From: Lachnospiraceae bacterium UBA4631
GTDB taxonomy: Bacteria; Bacillota; Clostridia; Lachnospirales; Lachnospiraceae
Direction: 5' to 3'
Length of the DNA: 64,000 nucleotides
NCBI GenBank assembly: GCA_002406015.1
Contig: DHMX01000022.1
Coordinates: 235,550 to 299,549 of the forward strand
Every line of letters starts with the position of its first letter. Position 1 is the first letter of the stretch. Shown in pieces: positions 17,035-26,409 of the stretch. The translations under genes were made by a program, and so were the position numbers. The notes under the pieces were generated by a model, which saw nothing but the letters and a program-made list of their open reading frames with translations, searched no databases and was not told the origin of the DNA.

Positions 17035-18123
17035 ATGAAGGAATGGACAGGTGCATTGGAGACTTCGGAATTATATCAGGCTGAGCATTGGATAACGGCT
17101 TCTGACCTGCTGTTATTTGATATTGAAACTACGGGCTTTTCACCGGAAACCACCATGCTATATATGATTGGTTTTTGTATATTTGAACAAGGACAATGGC
17201 ATTATCATATGTTGTTTAATGAGGATGGCCGCTCGGAATATCAAATGCTTTGTACGTTTTTATCGCTTCTGCATCCAACCACCGTTCTCGTACATTATAA
17301 CGGTGATGGCTTTGACCTTCCTTATTTGTCAAAGAAAATAAAGCAATATCAGTCCCTTGGGCTTTCTTTTTCTGATGCAGAAATGTTACAGACTGTAACC
17401 AGTGTGGACCTTTATAAGCAATTAAAGCCATATCGCACCGGGCTTGCGGCAGAAAATCTGAAGCTGCCTACAATCGAAGCAGCTATGGGCATTCATCGAA
17501 CAGATACACTCTCCGGCGGTGATTTAATTCCTATTTACAAGTCTTATCTGAATCACCCGCAGGCATCTTCGGAAGCCAAGCTTTATCAACACAATTATGA
17601 GGATATTCTTGCCTTGATTCCTATGCTGCAATTGCTTCATTTCCGCGGTCTGTCTGAACATCACTATTCTATCTCACAGATTCAGACAACTGAAACTGAC
17701 ATTGTGCTATCTCTGACTCTTGAATATTCCCTGCCGATTCCGTATACGAAAACGATTCAGTCCATTACTTTTACGGGATTTCATACGGAAGCCACTATTA
17801 CGATTCCGCTTTTGCAGGATACTTTGAAATATTTCCTGCCTGACTGGAAAAATTATTATTATCTGCCGGCAGAGGATACGGTTATACATAAGAGCGTAGC
17901 CGCCTACGTTGACACAGCTCATAAAGAAAAGGCAAAAAAACAAGCCTGCTACCTAAAGCAATCCGGTTGTTTTTTGCCTTGTACTTCTCATACAGAGGAA
18001 CTGTTTTCTTCCTATCGGATTTACCGTACATCCTATCAGGATTCGACTCCGTATCTGTTGCTGTCGGATTTACCGATGGATTCCACCGATTTCTGGATGC
18101 AATATATTGCTCAATTGCTATAA
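17035..18123 (+). CDS. YprB-like RNase H-fold (DEDD) exonuclease domain protein
   Basis: The 362-residue protein has a DnaQ/RNase_H_2-like domain at about 20-200 with exonuclease motifs ExoI (LLFDIETTGFS), ExoII (VLVHYNGDGFDLPYL) and a later acidic motif (NYEDILALIPML). This arrangement matches the YprB family of Firmicutes, thought to act on nucleic acids; a specific substrate is not known. The remaining C-terminal 160 residues show no motif I recognise. It is the only plus-strand gene in this region, converging on cheR with 20 bases between the stops. Confidence 0.82.
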   Translation: MKEWTGALETSELYQAEHWITASDLLLFDIETTGFSPETTMLYMIGFCIFEQGQWHYHMLFNEDGRSEYQMLCTFLSLLHPTTVLVHYNGDGFDLPYLSKKIKQYQSLGLSFSDAEMLQTVTSVDLYKQLKPYRTGLAAENLKLPTIEAAMGIHRTDTLSGGDLIPIYKSYLNHPQASSEAKLYQHNYEDILALIPMLQLLHFRGLSEHHYSISQIQTTETDIVLSLTLEYSLPIPYTKTIQSITFTGFHTEATITIPLLQDTLKYFLPDWKNYYYLPAEDTVIHKSVAAYVDTAHKEKAKKQACYLKQSGCFLPCTSHTEELFSSYRIYRTSYQDSTPYLLLSDLPMDSTDFWMQYIAQLL

Positions 18124-18143
18124 TGCATTTTTGCGTATGCTCT

Positions 18144-18929
18144 TTAAGAATCGGATTCCTTTTTATAAAAAAAGGAATACTTTGGTTCAAAATGAATATC
18201 CCTTGCCTGCAATATCTGCTCGGTGCTTCCTATAAATAAATATCCATGCTCCCGGAGAGAATGTTGAAACCGTTTAAATACCTCCAGCTTCGCTTCTTCC
18301 GTAAAATAAATCAGCACATTTCTGCAAACAATCAAATCATAATTTGTATCATAGGAATCTGAAAGTAAATTATGTTGCCGGAACTTCACACAGTCCATAA
18401 TTTCCTTTGAAATCTGATACATTCCGTTTGCTGTCCGGGTAAAATACTTGTTTATGTATTTTTCAGGCAGGTTTTGAATGCTCTTTTTCGGATAACAGCC
18501 TTCCTTTGCATATGCAATTACCAAGTCATCCAAATCCGTTGCCAGAAGTTCAACCTTTACCTTTGGAAATGCTTCCTTCATCATCATAATAATTGTATAT
18601 GGTTCATCACCGGTCGAGCAGGCAGCACTCCATATTTTTAAGGTGTGCTTCGTATCCTGTAAAAGCTCCGGGATAACATCTGTTTCCAAGGTCTTCCACT
18701 GTGCCGGATTTCGATAAAATTCCGACACATTAATTGTAAGGTAATTCAGAAACTGCTTTCGATGCTCCGGATTTTTCTTTAAATCCTGATAAAAATCCCC
18801 ATAGTCCTGAAATCCATATTTCTGGCTCAATGTCTGGATTCTTCGCTTCATCTGCCGTTCCTTATAGGCATTCAAATCTATGCCGGTCAGACTCAGAATA
18901 TCTTTTTTAAACTGTCCATAATCTGTCAT
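18144..18929 (-). CDS. cheR: CheR-type protein-glutamate methyltransferase
   Basis: The 261-residue protein has the CheR N-terminal helical domain (YGQFKKDILSLTGIDLNAYKERQMKRRI) and SAM-binding domain (LKIWSAACSTGDEPYTI, ELLATDLDD, LIVCRNVLIYFTEEAK). CheR methylates glutamates of chemoreceptors. The start at 18929 is preferred over 18983 because it has an SD-like GGGAGA and because the longer form would run through the hairpin at 18951-18986. No other chemotaxis genes are in the window, so this may be a stand-alone copy or one with a different partner. Confidence 0.9.
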   Translation of the reverse strand: MTDYGQFKKDILSLTGIDLNAYKERQMKRRIQTLSQKYGFQDYGDFYQDLKKNPEHRKQFLNYLTINVSEFYRNPAQWKTLETDVIPELLQDTKHTLKIWSAACSTGDEPYTIIMMMKEAFPKVKVELLATDLDDLVIAYAKEGCYPKKSIQNLPEKYINKYFTRTANGMYQISKEIMDCVKFRQHNLLSDSYDTNYDLIVCRNVLIYFTEEAKLEVFKRFQHSLREHGYLFIGSTEQILQARDIHFEPKYSFFYKKESDS

Positions 18930-18950
18930 TTCTTTTATCTCCCGATATAT

Positions 18951-18986
18951 CCAAAATGAGCTGTCGATAAATCGGCAGCTCATTTA
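18951..18986 (-). terminator. Hairpin, probable terminator after ispH-rpsA
   Basis: AAATGAGCTG pairs with CAGCTCATTT and the stem continues through CGAT/ATCG, giving about 15 bp with one wobble. It follows the ispH-rpsA stop by 24 bases on the minus strand. The following T tract is only four bases long, so efficiency is uncertain. Confidence 0.6.
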
Positions 18987-19009
18987 TAGCTTGAAATACA
19001 AACTCTGTA

Positions 19010-20947
19010 TTATTCTTCTGTTTCTTCAGCAGGAGCTTCCTCAGATGCATCATCCTCCGGAAGTAATGCTTTCATGCTTAAGCTAATCTTCTTATCTGCT
19101 TCCTTGAAATCAACTACCTTTGCTGTAATTTCCTGTCCGATTGACAATACAGAAGAAGGCTTCTCAATATGCTCCTTTGCAATCTGGGATACATGCAGTA
19201 ATGCATCTACACCCGGCTCTAATTCAACAAATGCACCGAAGTCTGTCATTCTTGCAACCTTACCGGTTACAATATTACCAACAGCATACTTCTCTGCTGC
19301 ATTTGCCCATGGATTTAACTCTGGGAACTTCATGCTCAATGCAATCTTGTTACCCTGAATATCCTTAATGAATGCTTTAACGGTGTCACCCACCTTTAAT
19401 ACCTTCTTTGGATTCTCAACTCTGCCCCATGACATTTCAGAGATATGAAGCAGACCGTCTGCACCGCCTAAATCAATGAATGCACCAAAGTCAGTTACAT
19501 TCTTAACGGTTCCTTCAATTGTCATACCTACTTCAATCCGCTCAAACAATGCCTTCTGAGCTTCTTCCTTCTTTGCAACCAGCAACATCTTACGATTACC
19601 GATGATTCTCCGCTTTCTCGGATTACATTCTGTAATTACAAATTCAACTTCCTGATCCATGTACTTATCCAGATTCTTCTCATAAGTATCGGATACCAGA
19701 CTGGCAGGAATAAATACCTTGCTTTCTCCATACAGTACAGTTAAACCGCCTTCTAAAACCTGTACTACCTTTCCTGTTAAAACATCTCCGTTTTCACAAG
19801 CTGCTTCCAGCTTATCGTTTGCTAAATCCAATGCAACACGCTTGTAGGATAATAATACCTGTCCTTCACCATCATTGTTCTTAACAACCTTTGCTGAAAT
19901 CTTATCTCCAACCTGCACCATAGTTGTTAAATCTGCATTTGGCTGATTGGTATATTCGCTTCTCGGAATTACGCCTTCTGATTTATAATTAATGTTTACA
20001 ATAATCTCATCCGGCTTAACGCTTAATACTTCGCCCTCTACCAATTTGCCTGGTGCAATCTGAATACTGTTCTTTTCTTCTTCCTGTAATAATTCTTCAA
20101 AACTTAATTCTGACATGCTGTCATGAACCTCCTTAATAATATTATTTGGGGTAGATGCCCCTGCAGTAATACCTACCCTACTTACGGATTCAAAAGCAGT
20201 CAAATCCAAGTCAACGAGTGTCTGTATATAGTAAGTATTTGCACATTCAATCTTGCTGATATCATATAGCTTCTGCGTGTTTGAGCTATTCTTACCGCCA
20301 ATAACAATCATTGCATCTACTTCTTTGGCAATTTGTGCGGTTTCCTTTTGTCTTGCCTCCGTCGCATTGCAAATCGTATTACAAGCATTACTATCATACC
20401 CTTTTTTTGATATAATTTCAACTAATTCTTGAAATTTCTTGTTATTAAATGTCGTTTGGGATACAATTACCAGTTTTTCGCCCTGTTCCGGCTTGATAAT
20501 TTCAATATCTTCCTTTGATTCAACCACATAAGGTGTGTTGCTGCACCACCCTTTTATGCCCTCTACCTCCGGATGTTCATTGTTCCCGATAATGACAATG
20601 CGATTACCTTTTTCGCTTTCTTCTCGTACAATGTTGTGGATTTTCAATACAAACGGACAGGTTGCATCCACCAGATGTAAGCCTTGGCGTTCAATAATAT
20701 CATAAACCTCTTTTTCTACGCCATGGGAACGAATCACGATGGTTCCGGAGGTCAGCTTTTGCAATTCCTCTTTGCTGTGAATCACCTGTACGCCCCGGCG
20801 TTCCAAATCCTTAACTACTTCTTCGTTATGAATAATGGGTCCGTAGGTATACACCGGATGCTCCCGTTCCACTTCCTGATAAACCGTTTCTACTGCCCGT
20901 TTTACTCCAAAACAAAAGCCTGCGGTTTTTGCCAGAATCAGTTCCAT
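19010..20947 (-). CDS. ispH: Fused 4-hydroxy-3-methylbut-2-enyl diphosphate reductase / S1 RNA-binding protein
   Basis: The 645-residue protein joins two functions. Residues 1-280 are IspH, the last enzyme of the MEP isoprenoid pathway, with its 4Fe-4S cysteines in AGFCFGVKRAV, VDATCPFV and CNTICNAT. Residues about 300-630 contain four S1 domains (LVEGEVLSV, VLTGKVVQV, TIEGTVKNVTDFGAF, IVTGKVARMTDFGAF), as in ribosomal protein S1. This fusion is known from clostridia. There is no stop or frameshift between the parts, and the linker (EELLQEEEKNSIQIAP) is short. Its start overlaps the end of cmk by 10 bases. Confidence 0.95.
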   Translation of the reverse strand: MELILAKTAGFCFGVKRAVETVYQEVEREHPVYTYGPIIHNEEVVKDLERRGVQVIHSKEELQKLTSGTIVIRSHGVEKEVYDIIERQGLHLVDATCPFVLKIHNIVREESEKGNRIVIIGNNEHPEVEGIKGWCSNTPYVVESKEDIEIIKPEQGEKLVIVSQTTFNNKKFQELVEIISKKGYDSNACNTICNATEARQKETAQIAKEVDAMIVIGGKNSSNTQKLYDISKIECANTYYIQTLVDLDLTAFESVSRVGITAGASTPNNIIKEVHDSMSELSFEELLQEEEKNSIQIAPGKLVEGEVLSVKPDEIIVNINYKSEGVIPRSEYTNQPNADLTTMVQVGDKISAKVVKNNDGEGQVLLSYKRVALDLANDKLEAACENGDVLTGKVVQVLEGGLTVLYGESKVFIPASLVSDTYEKNLDKYMDQEVEFVITECNPRKRRIIGNRKMLLVAKKEEAQKALFERIEVGMTIEGTVKNVTDFGAFIDLGGADGLLHISEMSWGRVENPKKVLKVGDTVKAFIKDIQGNKIALSMKFPELNPWANAAEKYAVGNIVTGKVARMTDFGAFVELEPGVDALLHVSQIAKEHIEKPSSVLSIGQEITAKVVDFKEADKKISLSMKALLPEDDASEEAPAEETEE

Positions 20948-21609
20948 GCTGCATTCTCCTTACAACGCTCTAAAATAGTATCCACAACCTGTGGAATAGT
21001 CATGTCCGAGCTATCCAGATAATAGGCATCCTCTGCCTGCTTTAACGGAGCAATTGCCCGGTTCATATCCTGTTCGTCACGCTTTATAATATCCGCTTCT
21101 ATCTGCTTAATATCACAAGCTTCTCCTTTTTGCTTCAATTCTTCATATCTTCTTCTGGCACGCTCGGCGGCTGATGCAGTCAGATATATTTTTACCTCTG
21201 CATTCGGCAATACATTGGTTCCAATATCCCGTCCATCCATTACAACGCTCTGCTTTATTGCCATATCTCTTTGCAGCTGCAACAGTTTATCACGAACCGG
21301 CTGTTTTGCAGAGGACTTAGATGCCATATTGCCAACCTCTTCTGTCCGTAACATACCGGTTACATTTTCACCGTTTAACCAGACCTGCTGCATTCCGTCC
21401 TCATAGCTGATAGATACTTCTAATTCCCTGCACGCCTGAAGTACCTCCTCCGGCTTTTCCGGGTTCAGATGATTTCTCAAGAAATAGATTGCAATTGCCC
21501 GGTACATAGCTCCTGTATCTACATAAATTGCATGTAATTCCTTTGCCACCAGCTTTGCTATGGTACTTTTTCCCGCACCTGCCGGTCCATCAATTGCCAC
21601 ACTTGCCAT
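20938..21609 (-). CDS. cmk: Cytidylate kinase
   Basis: A 223-residue protein with the P-loop IDGPAGAGKST (7-17), the VDTGAMYRA motif and the VVMDGRDIGTNVLPNAEVK segment that define bacterial CMP kinase. It phosphorylates CMP and dCMP. The cmk-ispH-rpsA order is common in clostridia and cmk-rpsA is widespread. An SD (AAGGAGG) precedes the start. Confidence 0.97.
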   Translation of the reverse strand: MASVAIDGPAGAGKSTIAKLVAKELHAIYVDTGAMYRAIAIYFLRNHLNPEKPEEVLQACRELEVSISYEDGMQQVWLNGENVTGMLRTEEVGNMASKSSAKQPVRDKLLQLQRDMAIKQSVVMDGRDIGTNVLPNAEVKIYLTASAAERARRRYEELKQKGEACDIKQIEADIIKRDEQDMNRAIAPLKQAEDAYYLDSSDMTIPQVVDTILERCKENAAWN

Positions 21610-21656
21610 AATTATATATCCTCCTTAAGTAACAGCTCCCTATATTGGCATTCTTT

Positions 21657-21685
21657 ATCTTATACCAATTCCTTGATTCTGTCTA
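21657..21685 (-). promoter_or_regulatory. Possible promoter of cmk-ispH
   Basis: TAGACA (21680-21685), 17-base spacer, TAAGAT (21657-21662) on the minus strand. Both boxes deviate from consensus. Confidence 0.35.
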
Positions 21686-21715
21686 TTTCTTTCTTTGCTT
21701 TTCTTTATTGACTTA

Positions 21716-23398
21716 TCATTCTGTTTTTTGGAATTGGATTTCATACCAGCTATCACAAGCTTCTTTTATGAGTCTGTACTGTTCCGCACTTAATTCTTCT
21801 GCCTCCTCCAATTCCTGAACATCCCATGTTCCGTCTTCTGTAATGTATTTTTTCACATAGGTGTAACGATTATCCTCCGATTCACTTCGCCTTTGTAAAT
21901 GTTTTGCACTACTTTCCCATACATCTATCCAATCTTCATCTCTGCTTGCATATATTTTTTCCAGCAGACAGTCCTCGTTCAAAATTCCGGTTTCACAAAA
22001 CTCAGCATATTCGTCACACATTTGTTCAACCTGCAAATCTTCTGAATTAAGTTCTTTGTGATACCATTTGTTCCATGCATGTTCAAACTCATCTCTGACG
22101 TTATACATAGCAACATATACATATAGCCGATTAATATGTGTCTGCTCCGGACACACAATTTTTCCATCCTGATAGGAAAAGCCTTCCTGACCGGTCAATC
22201 CCATTAACTGATGATACAGGATAGCCCGCCTCAAGATTTCACTATCACCACTTACATATAATCTTGCCAGTTCATTTAACGTATCTGCCGGCACCTCGTT
22301 ATAAGAATTATGTACTTTTCCGTTTATACAGTACATATAAGCAGATACCAGTTTCCCAAACTCGTAAATTTCATCCTCTGCTTCATCCCAGTCCATTTCT
22401 CTTAGCGGATTATAATTAAACCATGGGATGACTGCCATACTATATCGAAACAACTCTGCATCTCCGTAAAAGTTCTGCAAAAACGGATATAATACTTCCT
22501 GTAAATGGTCTATATCATAGTCCGTATCATAATATGCGTTATAATAAGCAGCCCGCAGCCGCATATCTTCATCAATTGCTATCCTATCCTGAGCAATTAC
22601 TATACTTGAAAAAGTATAATCCGGCTTTTCCCCTTGTTCTGAATCATAAATGTCGGATGCCATGTTTTTTGCTGCATATTCCATATAATCTTTGTATTTA
22701 TATGTCATATTAAGCAGATTGCCTTCTCCTATTGCAAACAAAACAGCAAAAATTATCACCAGTACATATGACAGGATACTGATTCCGCTTTTATATTTCT
22801 TTTTATTTCCATGCTTTACTTCCAGTATTATAGGTCTTATCTTTTTATACTGTTCTTTCGATACATGATTATGCTCCATATAATAACGCTTATAAGAACC
22901 TTCCAATAATTTTCGATATAACAAAAGGTTGATTATATAACATATATCCAGAATCGGAATTATGACTTCAAACCAACTCACCGTAGGAAATATACGGAAA
23001 AATCCCAGATTAAAATCAACGGATGCATAAGCAAGTATCACGACTCCCACAAACAAAAACAGAACTACACCGGCAGCCACTGTTGCATAAATGGTATAAG
23101 TATAACTCTTATATTGATTGATTTGCAATATTGCTATTACCAGTACTAACAATGCCATGATTGCATATACGAGCCCCTTTGCAGGAAAAATAATCATCAG
23201 ACAGCCGCATGCACAGCTCATTAACGCAAGGAGACCCTCACATAAATGTCCCAGTAACTGAATCCCTATATGATACGTGTCAGAATATTCCCGCATTGCA
23301 ATCTCCGGAATAACACTTCCACACGCATCACATATTGTCACCTTATCCTCATCCTTATACGCTTTTCCGCATATATTACATGGTATCAAAGCTTTCAT
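21716..23398 (-). CDS. Unknown membrane protein with N-terminal zinc ribbon
   Basis: I do not recognise the family. The 560-residue protein starts with a two-pair cysteine motif (CNICGKAY...CDACG, residues 7-27) typical of a zinc ribbon, followed by about six predicted hydrophobic spans between about 45 and 235, ending with ILSYVLVIIFAVLFAIGEG. The rest (about 240-560) is hydrophilic, tyrosine- and acid-rich and without a motif I can name. It has its own promoter (23479-23507), so it is likely a single-gene unit. The layout resembles clostridial zinc-ribbon membrane proteins of unknown role. No sign of transfer is visible beyond a slightly more A/T-rich sequence. Confidence 0.7.
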   Translation of the reverse strand: MKALIPCNICGKAYKDEDKVTICDACGSVIPEIAMREYSDTYHIGIQLLGHLCEGLLALMSCACGCLMIIFPAKGLVYAIMALLVLVIAILQINQYKSYTYTIYATVAAGVVLFLFVGVVILAYASVDFNLGFFRIFPTVSWFEVIIPILDICYIINLLLYRKLLEGSYKRYYMEHNHVSKEQYKKIRPIILEVKHGNKKKYKSGISILSYVLVIIFAVLFAIGEGNLLNMTYKYKDYMEYAAKNMASDIYDSEQGEKPDYTFSSIVIAQDRIAIDEDMRLRAAYYNAYYDTDYDIDHLQEVLYPFLQNFYGDAELFRYSMAVIPWFNYNPLREMDWDEAEDEIYEFGKLVSAYMYCINGKVHNSYNEVPADTLNELARLYVSGDSEILRRAILYHQLMGLTGQEGFSYQDGKIVCPEQTHINRLYVYVAMYNVRDEFEHAWNKWYHKELNSEDLQVEQMCDEYAEFCETGILNEDCLLEKIYASRDEDWIDVWESSAKHLQRRSESEDNRYTYVKKYITEDGTWDVQELEEAEELSAEQYRLIKEACDSWYEIQFQKTE

Positions 23399-23478
23399 CC
23401 CCCTTGTAAGATAGATACAATATAATTTTAATCACCTATAGATTCCTTATTGTATATAGATTTTCTATTTATCTTTAC

Positions 23479-23507
23479 ATTATACAATTCTATAAGGAGG
23501 ATGTAAA
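23479..23507 (-). promoter_or_regulatory. Promoter of the zinc-ribbon membrane protein gene
   Basis: TTTACA (23502-23507), 17-base spacer, TATAAT (23479-23484) on the minus strand. The leader would be about 75 bases long. It lies between the permease stop and this gene. Confidence 0.65.
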
Positions 23508-23523
23508 GTTTTCCTAACAGATG

Positions 23524-25515
23524 TTATTTCCATTGTACAAGCTTGTAATATACCTTAGACGTTACAGCATAGACCGTTGTATATAAAATACCAAATACGA
23601 TTACGCATCCCAAAATACATCCTAAGAACAGCATTCGGTTATCAAAATGCAGCATCCGAAGCAATCGTTCAATTACCGGATATGCAAATAATACGTGCAG
23701 AACAGCCGTCAACAGTGGCAGGAAAAAGACAATTAATATCTGTGACTGTATAGAAGCCTTTACTTCTTTTCTGTTCATACCTACCTTCTGCATAATCACA
23801 TAACGCTCCCGGTCCTCATAGCCTTCGGATATTTGCTTATAATAGATAATTAATATCGTAGCAATTGTAAATAATATTCCCAAAAAGATACCTACAAACA
23901 ATAATCCGCCATATGCATTTAAGAATGCATTCCGAACATCCTGCTGTTCATATAATTGCACCGTATGCGTATCCGACCAGCCCTGTTGTTCTGCCATTTC
24001 TTCCACATCCAGATAAAATGCATGCTTTTCTTCTGCAGAGCCTTTAAAATCATATCCGACTATCCAGCTTATTCCACCTGCCAAATCTCCCTGTGCATCC
24101 TTTAATTCCTTCTGAATCTCCTGAATATCAGCTTCATTCATTACAATATAAGCCTCTGTAAAGATACTGTTTGAATATATCGGGATAAAATCCGTTAGCC
24201 GTTCTTTGATTTGATAGGATTTATCGAGCATCTGCCATGTGTCCTGCGAAAAGTTATCCTTTATGCTATACACCAGACTTTCACCCTCCTGCAAGGAAAC
24301 ATTTGCTTCCGCAATCCGGTTATAATCCTCAAGTGAAATCAGAAAACAATACATAATTTCATCGGAACTGACATCGGAAAATGCATACGCATCCGGAACA
24401 ATTTGGTTTCCCTCCTTTATTGCCGAGAAATCATAATAGGAATACTGATAGCTTCTCTGAACCTCTAATAAATGCTCGTCTATGCAGGTACGAAGTTCCG
24501 TCTGCCATTCCTCCGGAAATTCATCTGTTTCTGCCATCATCATAAAATCACTCGGATACATTCTCCGAATGGAATCCTCCATTCCGGTCCGCATACTAAT
24601 GGTTGTTGACAACATGACTAACACCATAGTAGAAAGCACACAAATATTGGCAAGTCCCACTGCATTTCGTTTCATCCGGTACAACATACCGGAAACTGCG
24701 GTAAAATGATTCGTTTTGTAATAGAATCCGGTATTCTTTTTCAGCAGCTTTAAGAATGCAATTGTACCCGCAGTAAACAAGAAATAAGTTCCGATAATTA
24801 CCAAAAGAACCGCCAAAAAGAATACTCCTATTACCTGCAACGGATTCTTCGTGGTAACAGAAATCCAATAACCGCTTCCAATACATAGTACTCCTAATAT
24901 TGCAAGTATCCACTTTGCCTTTGGTTCTTTTTCTCCAACCGCTTCTCCCTTTAACAGCTCAATTGGTCTGGATACGGAGACTGACCACAAGGACTTTATA
25001 TAGACCAACAAAAAGATAACACCAAATACTATAACGGTAGTCAGTAATGCATTCCGGTAAATATGGAAGCCAAATACAATTTCAAAGTTCATAATCTTCA
25101 AAAGCACCAGATAGGCGAGCTTTTCAAACAGGATTCCCGTCAAAATTCCGAAAAGCAGACTGATTACGGCAATGTCCAGTGTTTCCATTGCGATTACCTT
25201 CAAAATATGCCGTTTCTCCATTCCCAGCACATTCCACAAGCCAATCTCCTTCTTTCTCCGTTTCATCAGGAAACTGTTTGTATAGAATAAAAAAATCACT
25301 GAAAAAACAGCTACTACATAACGCCCAAAGGTTAAGATTCTTAATAACATCTCTCCGGTTATTCCCATTTCCAGAATATCTTCATTGACAGAAATGGAAT
25401 GCATAATATAATACATCGCAATTGTCAGAACACAGGTGATGATATACGGAAGATAAATTTGCACGTTTTTTCGTATATTGTTTGCCGCAAGGCGGAAATA
25501 AAAGAATTTATGCAT
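23524..25515 (-). CDS. BceB-like ABC transporter permease
   Basis: The roughly 663-residue permease has the ten-span FtsX-type layout with one large external domain (about residues 300-540), the hallmark of BceB-type antimicrobial peptide resistance permeases. The first span follows FFYFRLAANNIRKN, a typical start. Such transporters act on lipid II cycle intermediates to free them from peptide antibiotics such as bacitracin, and also signal to the paired kinase. An ATG at 25515 is preferred; a GTG at 25527 is possible. The start overlaps the ATPase gene, showing translational coupling. Confidence 0.9.
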   Translation of the reverse strand: MHKFFYFRLAANNIRKNVQIYLPYIITCVLTIAMYYIMHSISVNEDILEMGITGEMLLRILTFGRYVVAVFSVIFLFYTNSFLMKRRKKEIGLWNVLGMEKRHILKVIAMETLDIAVISLLFGILTGILFEKLAYLVLLKIMNFEIVFGFHIYRNALLTTVIVFGVIFLLVYIKSLWSVSVSRPIELLKGEAVGEKEPKAKWILAILGVLCIGSGYWISVTTKNPLQVIGVFFLAVLLVIIGTYFLFTAGTIAFLKLLKKNTGFYYKTNHFTAVSGMLYRMKRNAVGLANICVLSTMVLVMLSTTISMRTGMEDSIRRMYPSDFMMMAETDEFPEEWQTELRTCIDEHLLEVQRSYQYSYYDFSAIKEGNQIVPDAYAFSDVSSDEIMYCFLISLEDYNRIAEANVSLQEGESLVYSIKDNFSQDTWQMLDKSYQIKERLTDFIPIYSNSIFTEAYIVMNEADIQEIQKELKDAQGDLAGGISWIVGYDFKGSAEEKHAFYLDVEEMAEQQGWSDTHTVQLYEQQDVRNAFLNAYGGLLFVGIFLGILFTIATILIIYYKQISEGYEDRERYVIMQKVGMNRKEVKASIQSQILIVFFLPLLTAVLHVLFAYPVIERLLRMLHFDNRMLFLGCILGCVIVFGILYTTVYAVTSKVYYKLVQWK

Positions 25516-26275
25516 CCTTCTCACCACCTGTCGTAAGAATCGTCAACGTATCCGTTATCTTATGATATTGTTCTTCAATGGAACTGTTTCCGCGATATAA
25601 CTGATGAAATACCTGTCCGTCTTTGATAAACAATACTCTTCCTGCATGACTGGCAGCGGTGACGGAATGTGTTACCATCAATATGGTCTGCCCTTCTTCA
25701 TTCACCTGTTCAAAGACCTTTAATAACTCTGTTGTTGATTTGGAATCCAAGGCTCCGGTCGGCTCGTCTGCCAATATCAGCTTCGGATTCGTGATTAATG
25801 CTCTTGCAACTGCCGCACGCTGCTTTTGTCCGCCGGATACCTCATAAGGATATTTCTCCAGTAACGACTTGATTCCTAATTTATTTGCCAGTGGTTTTAA
25901 CTGAATCTGCATATCTGCATAAGATTTTCCTGCCAATACCAAAGGAAGCAGAATATTGTCTTTTAATGAAAAGGTATCTAACAGATTAAACTCCTGAAAG
26001 ACAAATCCAAGATTATCTCTGCGGAATGCAGATAATTCCCGCTCTTTTATATCCGACAACCGTTCTCCGTCTAACCATACCTCTCCGGAGGTTGGACGGT
26101 CCAATGCTGCCAAAATATTTAGAAGCGTTGTCTTTCCCGAACCGGATTCTCCCATAATTGCCACATACTCTCCCTGCTCTACAGAGAAACAGACATCGGT
26201 TAATGCCTGCACCTGATTACCACCCAGCCGGGTCGTATATATTTTTTTCAGATTATTTACCTCTAATATTGCCAT
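25508..26275 (-). CDS. BceA-like ABC transporter ATPase
   Basis: A 255-residue MacB/LolD-type ATPase with Walker A GESGSGKTT (42-50), signature VSGGQKQR, Walker B ILADEPTGALD and switch histidine (MVTHS). It powers the partner permease encoded next. A strong SD (AAGGAGG) precedes the ATG. The 134-base gap upstream of this gene carries a candidate operator and -10 box, so the transporter genes can be induced separately from the regulatory genes. Confidence 0.94.
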   Translation of the reverse strand: MAILEVNNLKKIYTTRLGGNQVQALTDVCFSVEQGEYVAIMGESGSGKTTLLNILAALDRPTSGEVWLDGERLSDIKERELSAFRRDNLGFVFQEFNLLDTFSLKDNILLPLVLAGKSYADMQIQLKPLANKLGIKSLLEKYPYEVSGGQKQRAAVARALITNPKLILADEPTGALDSKSTTELLKVFEQVNEEGQTILMVTHSVTAASHAGRVLFIKDGQVFHQLYRGNSSIEEQYHKITDTLTILTTGGEKDA

Positions 26276-26325
26276 ATGAAACCTCCTTGAAATTAACTGC
26301 CTGTTATCGGCTTTTCTATGGCCTT

Positions 26326-26331
26326 ATTATA
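26326..26331 (-). promoter_or_regulatory. -10 box of the bceAB-like genes
   Basis: TATAAT on the minus strand at 26326-26331. The expected -35 position (about 26349-26354) reads GGAGAA, which is far from consensus, as expected of a promoter that depends on an activator bound upstream. Confidence 0.55.
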
Positions 26332-26386
26332 AGACTTCTGCTGATTCCTTCTCCATTCATTCAGGTGACAGTCTGCATTTCGTATG

Positions 26387-26400
26387 TGACATTTTTGTAA
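26387..26400. promoter_or_regulatory. Candidate BceR-type operator
   Basis: TGACATTTTTGTAA fits the inverted repeat TnACA-N4-TGTAA that I recall for BceR-like regulators, with no mismatch. Its centre is about 75 bases upstream of the predicted transcription start of the transporter genes, in the gap after the kinase gene. Confidence 0.6.
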
Positions 26401-26409
26401 GTCGGTGTA

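Noticed and set aside
18155..18177. Bidirectional terminator between the YprB-like gene and cheR
   Set aside because: ATTCCTTTTT/AAAAAAGGAAT can pair but it is inside the end of cheR and not followed by a T tract on the plus strand.
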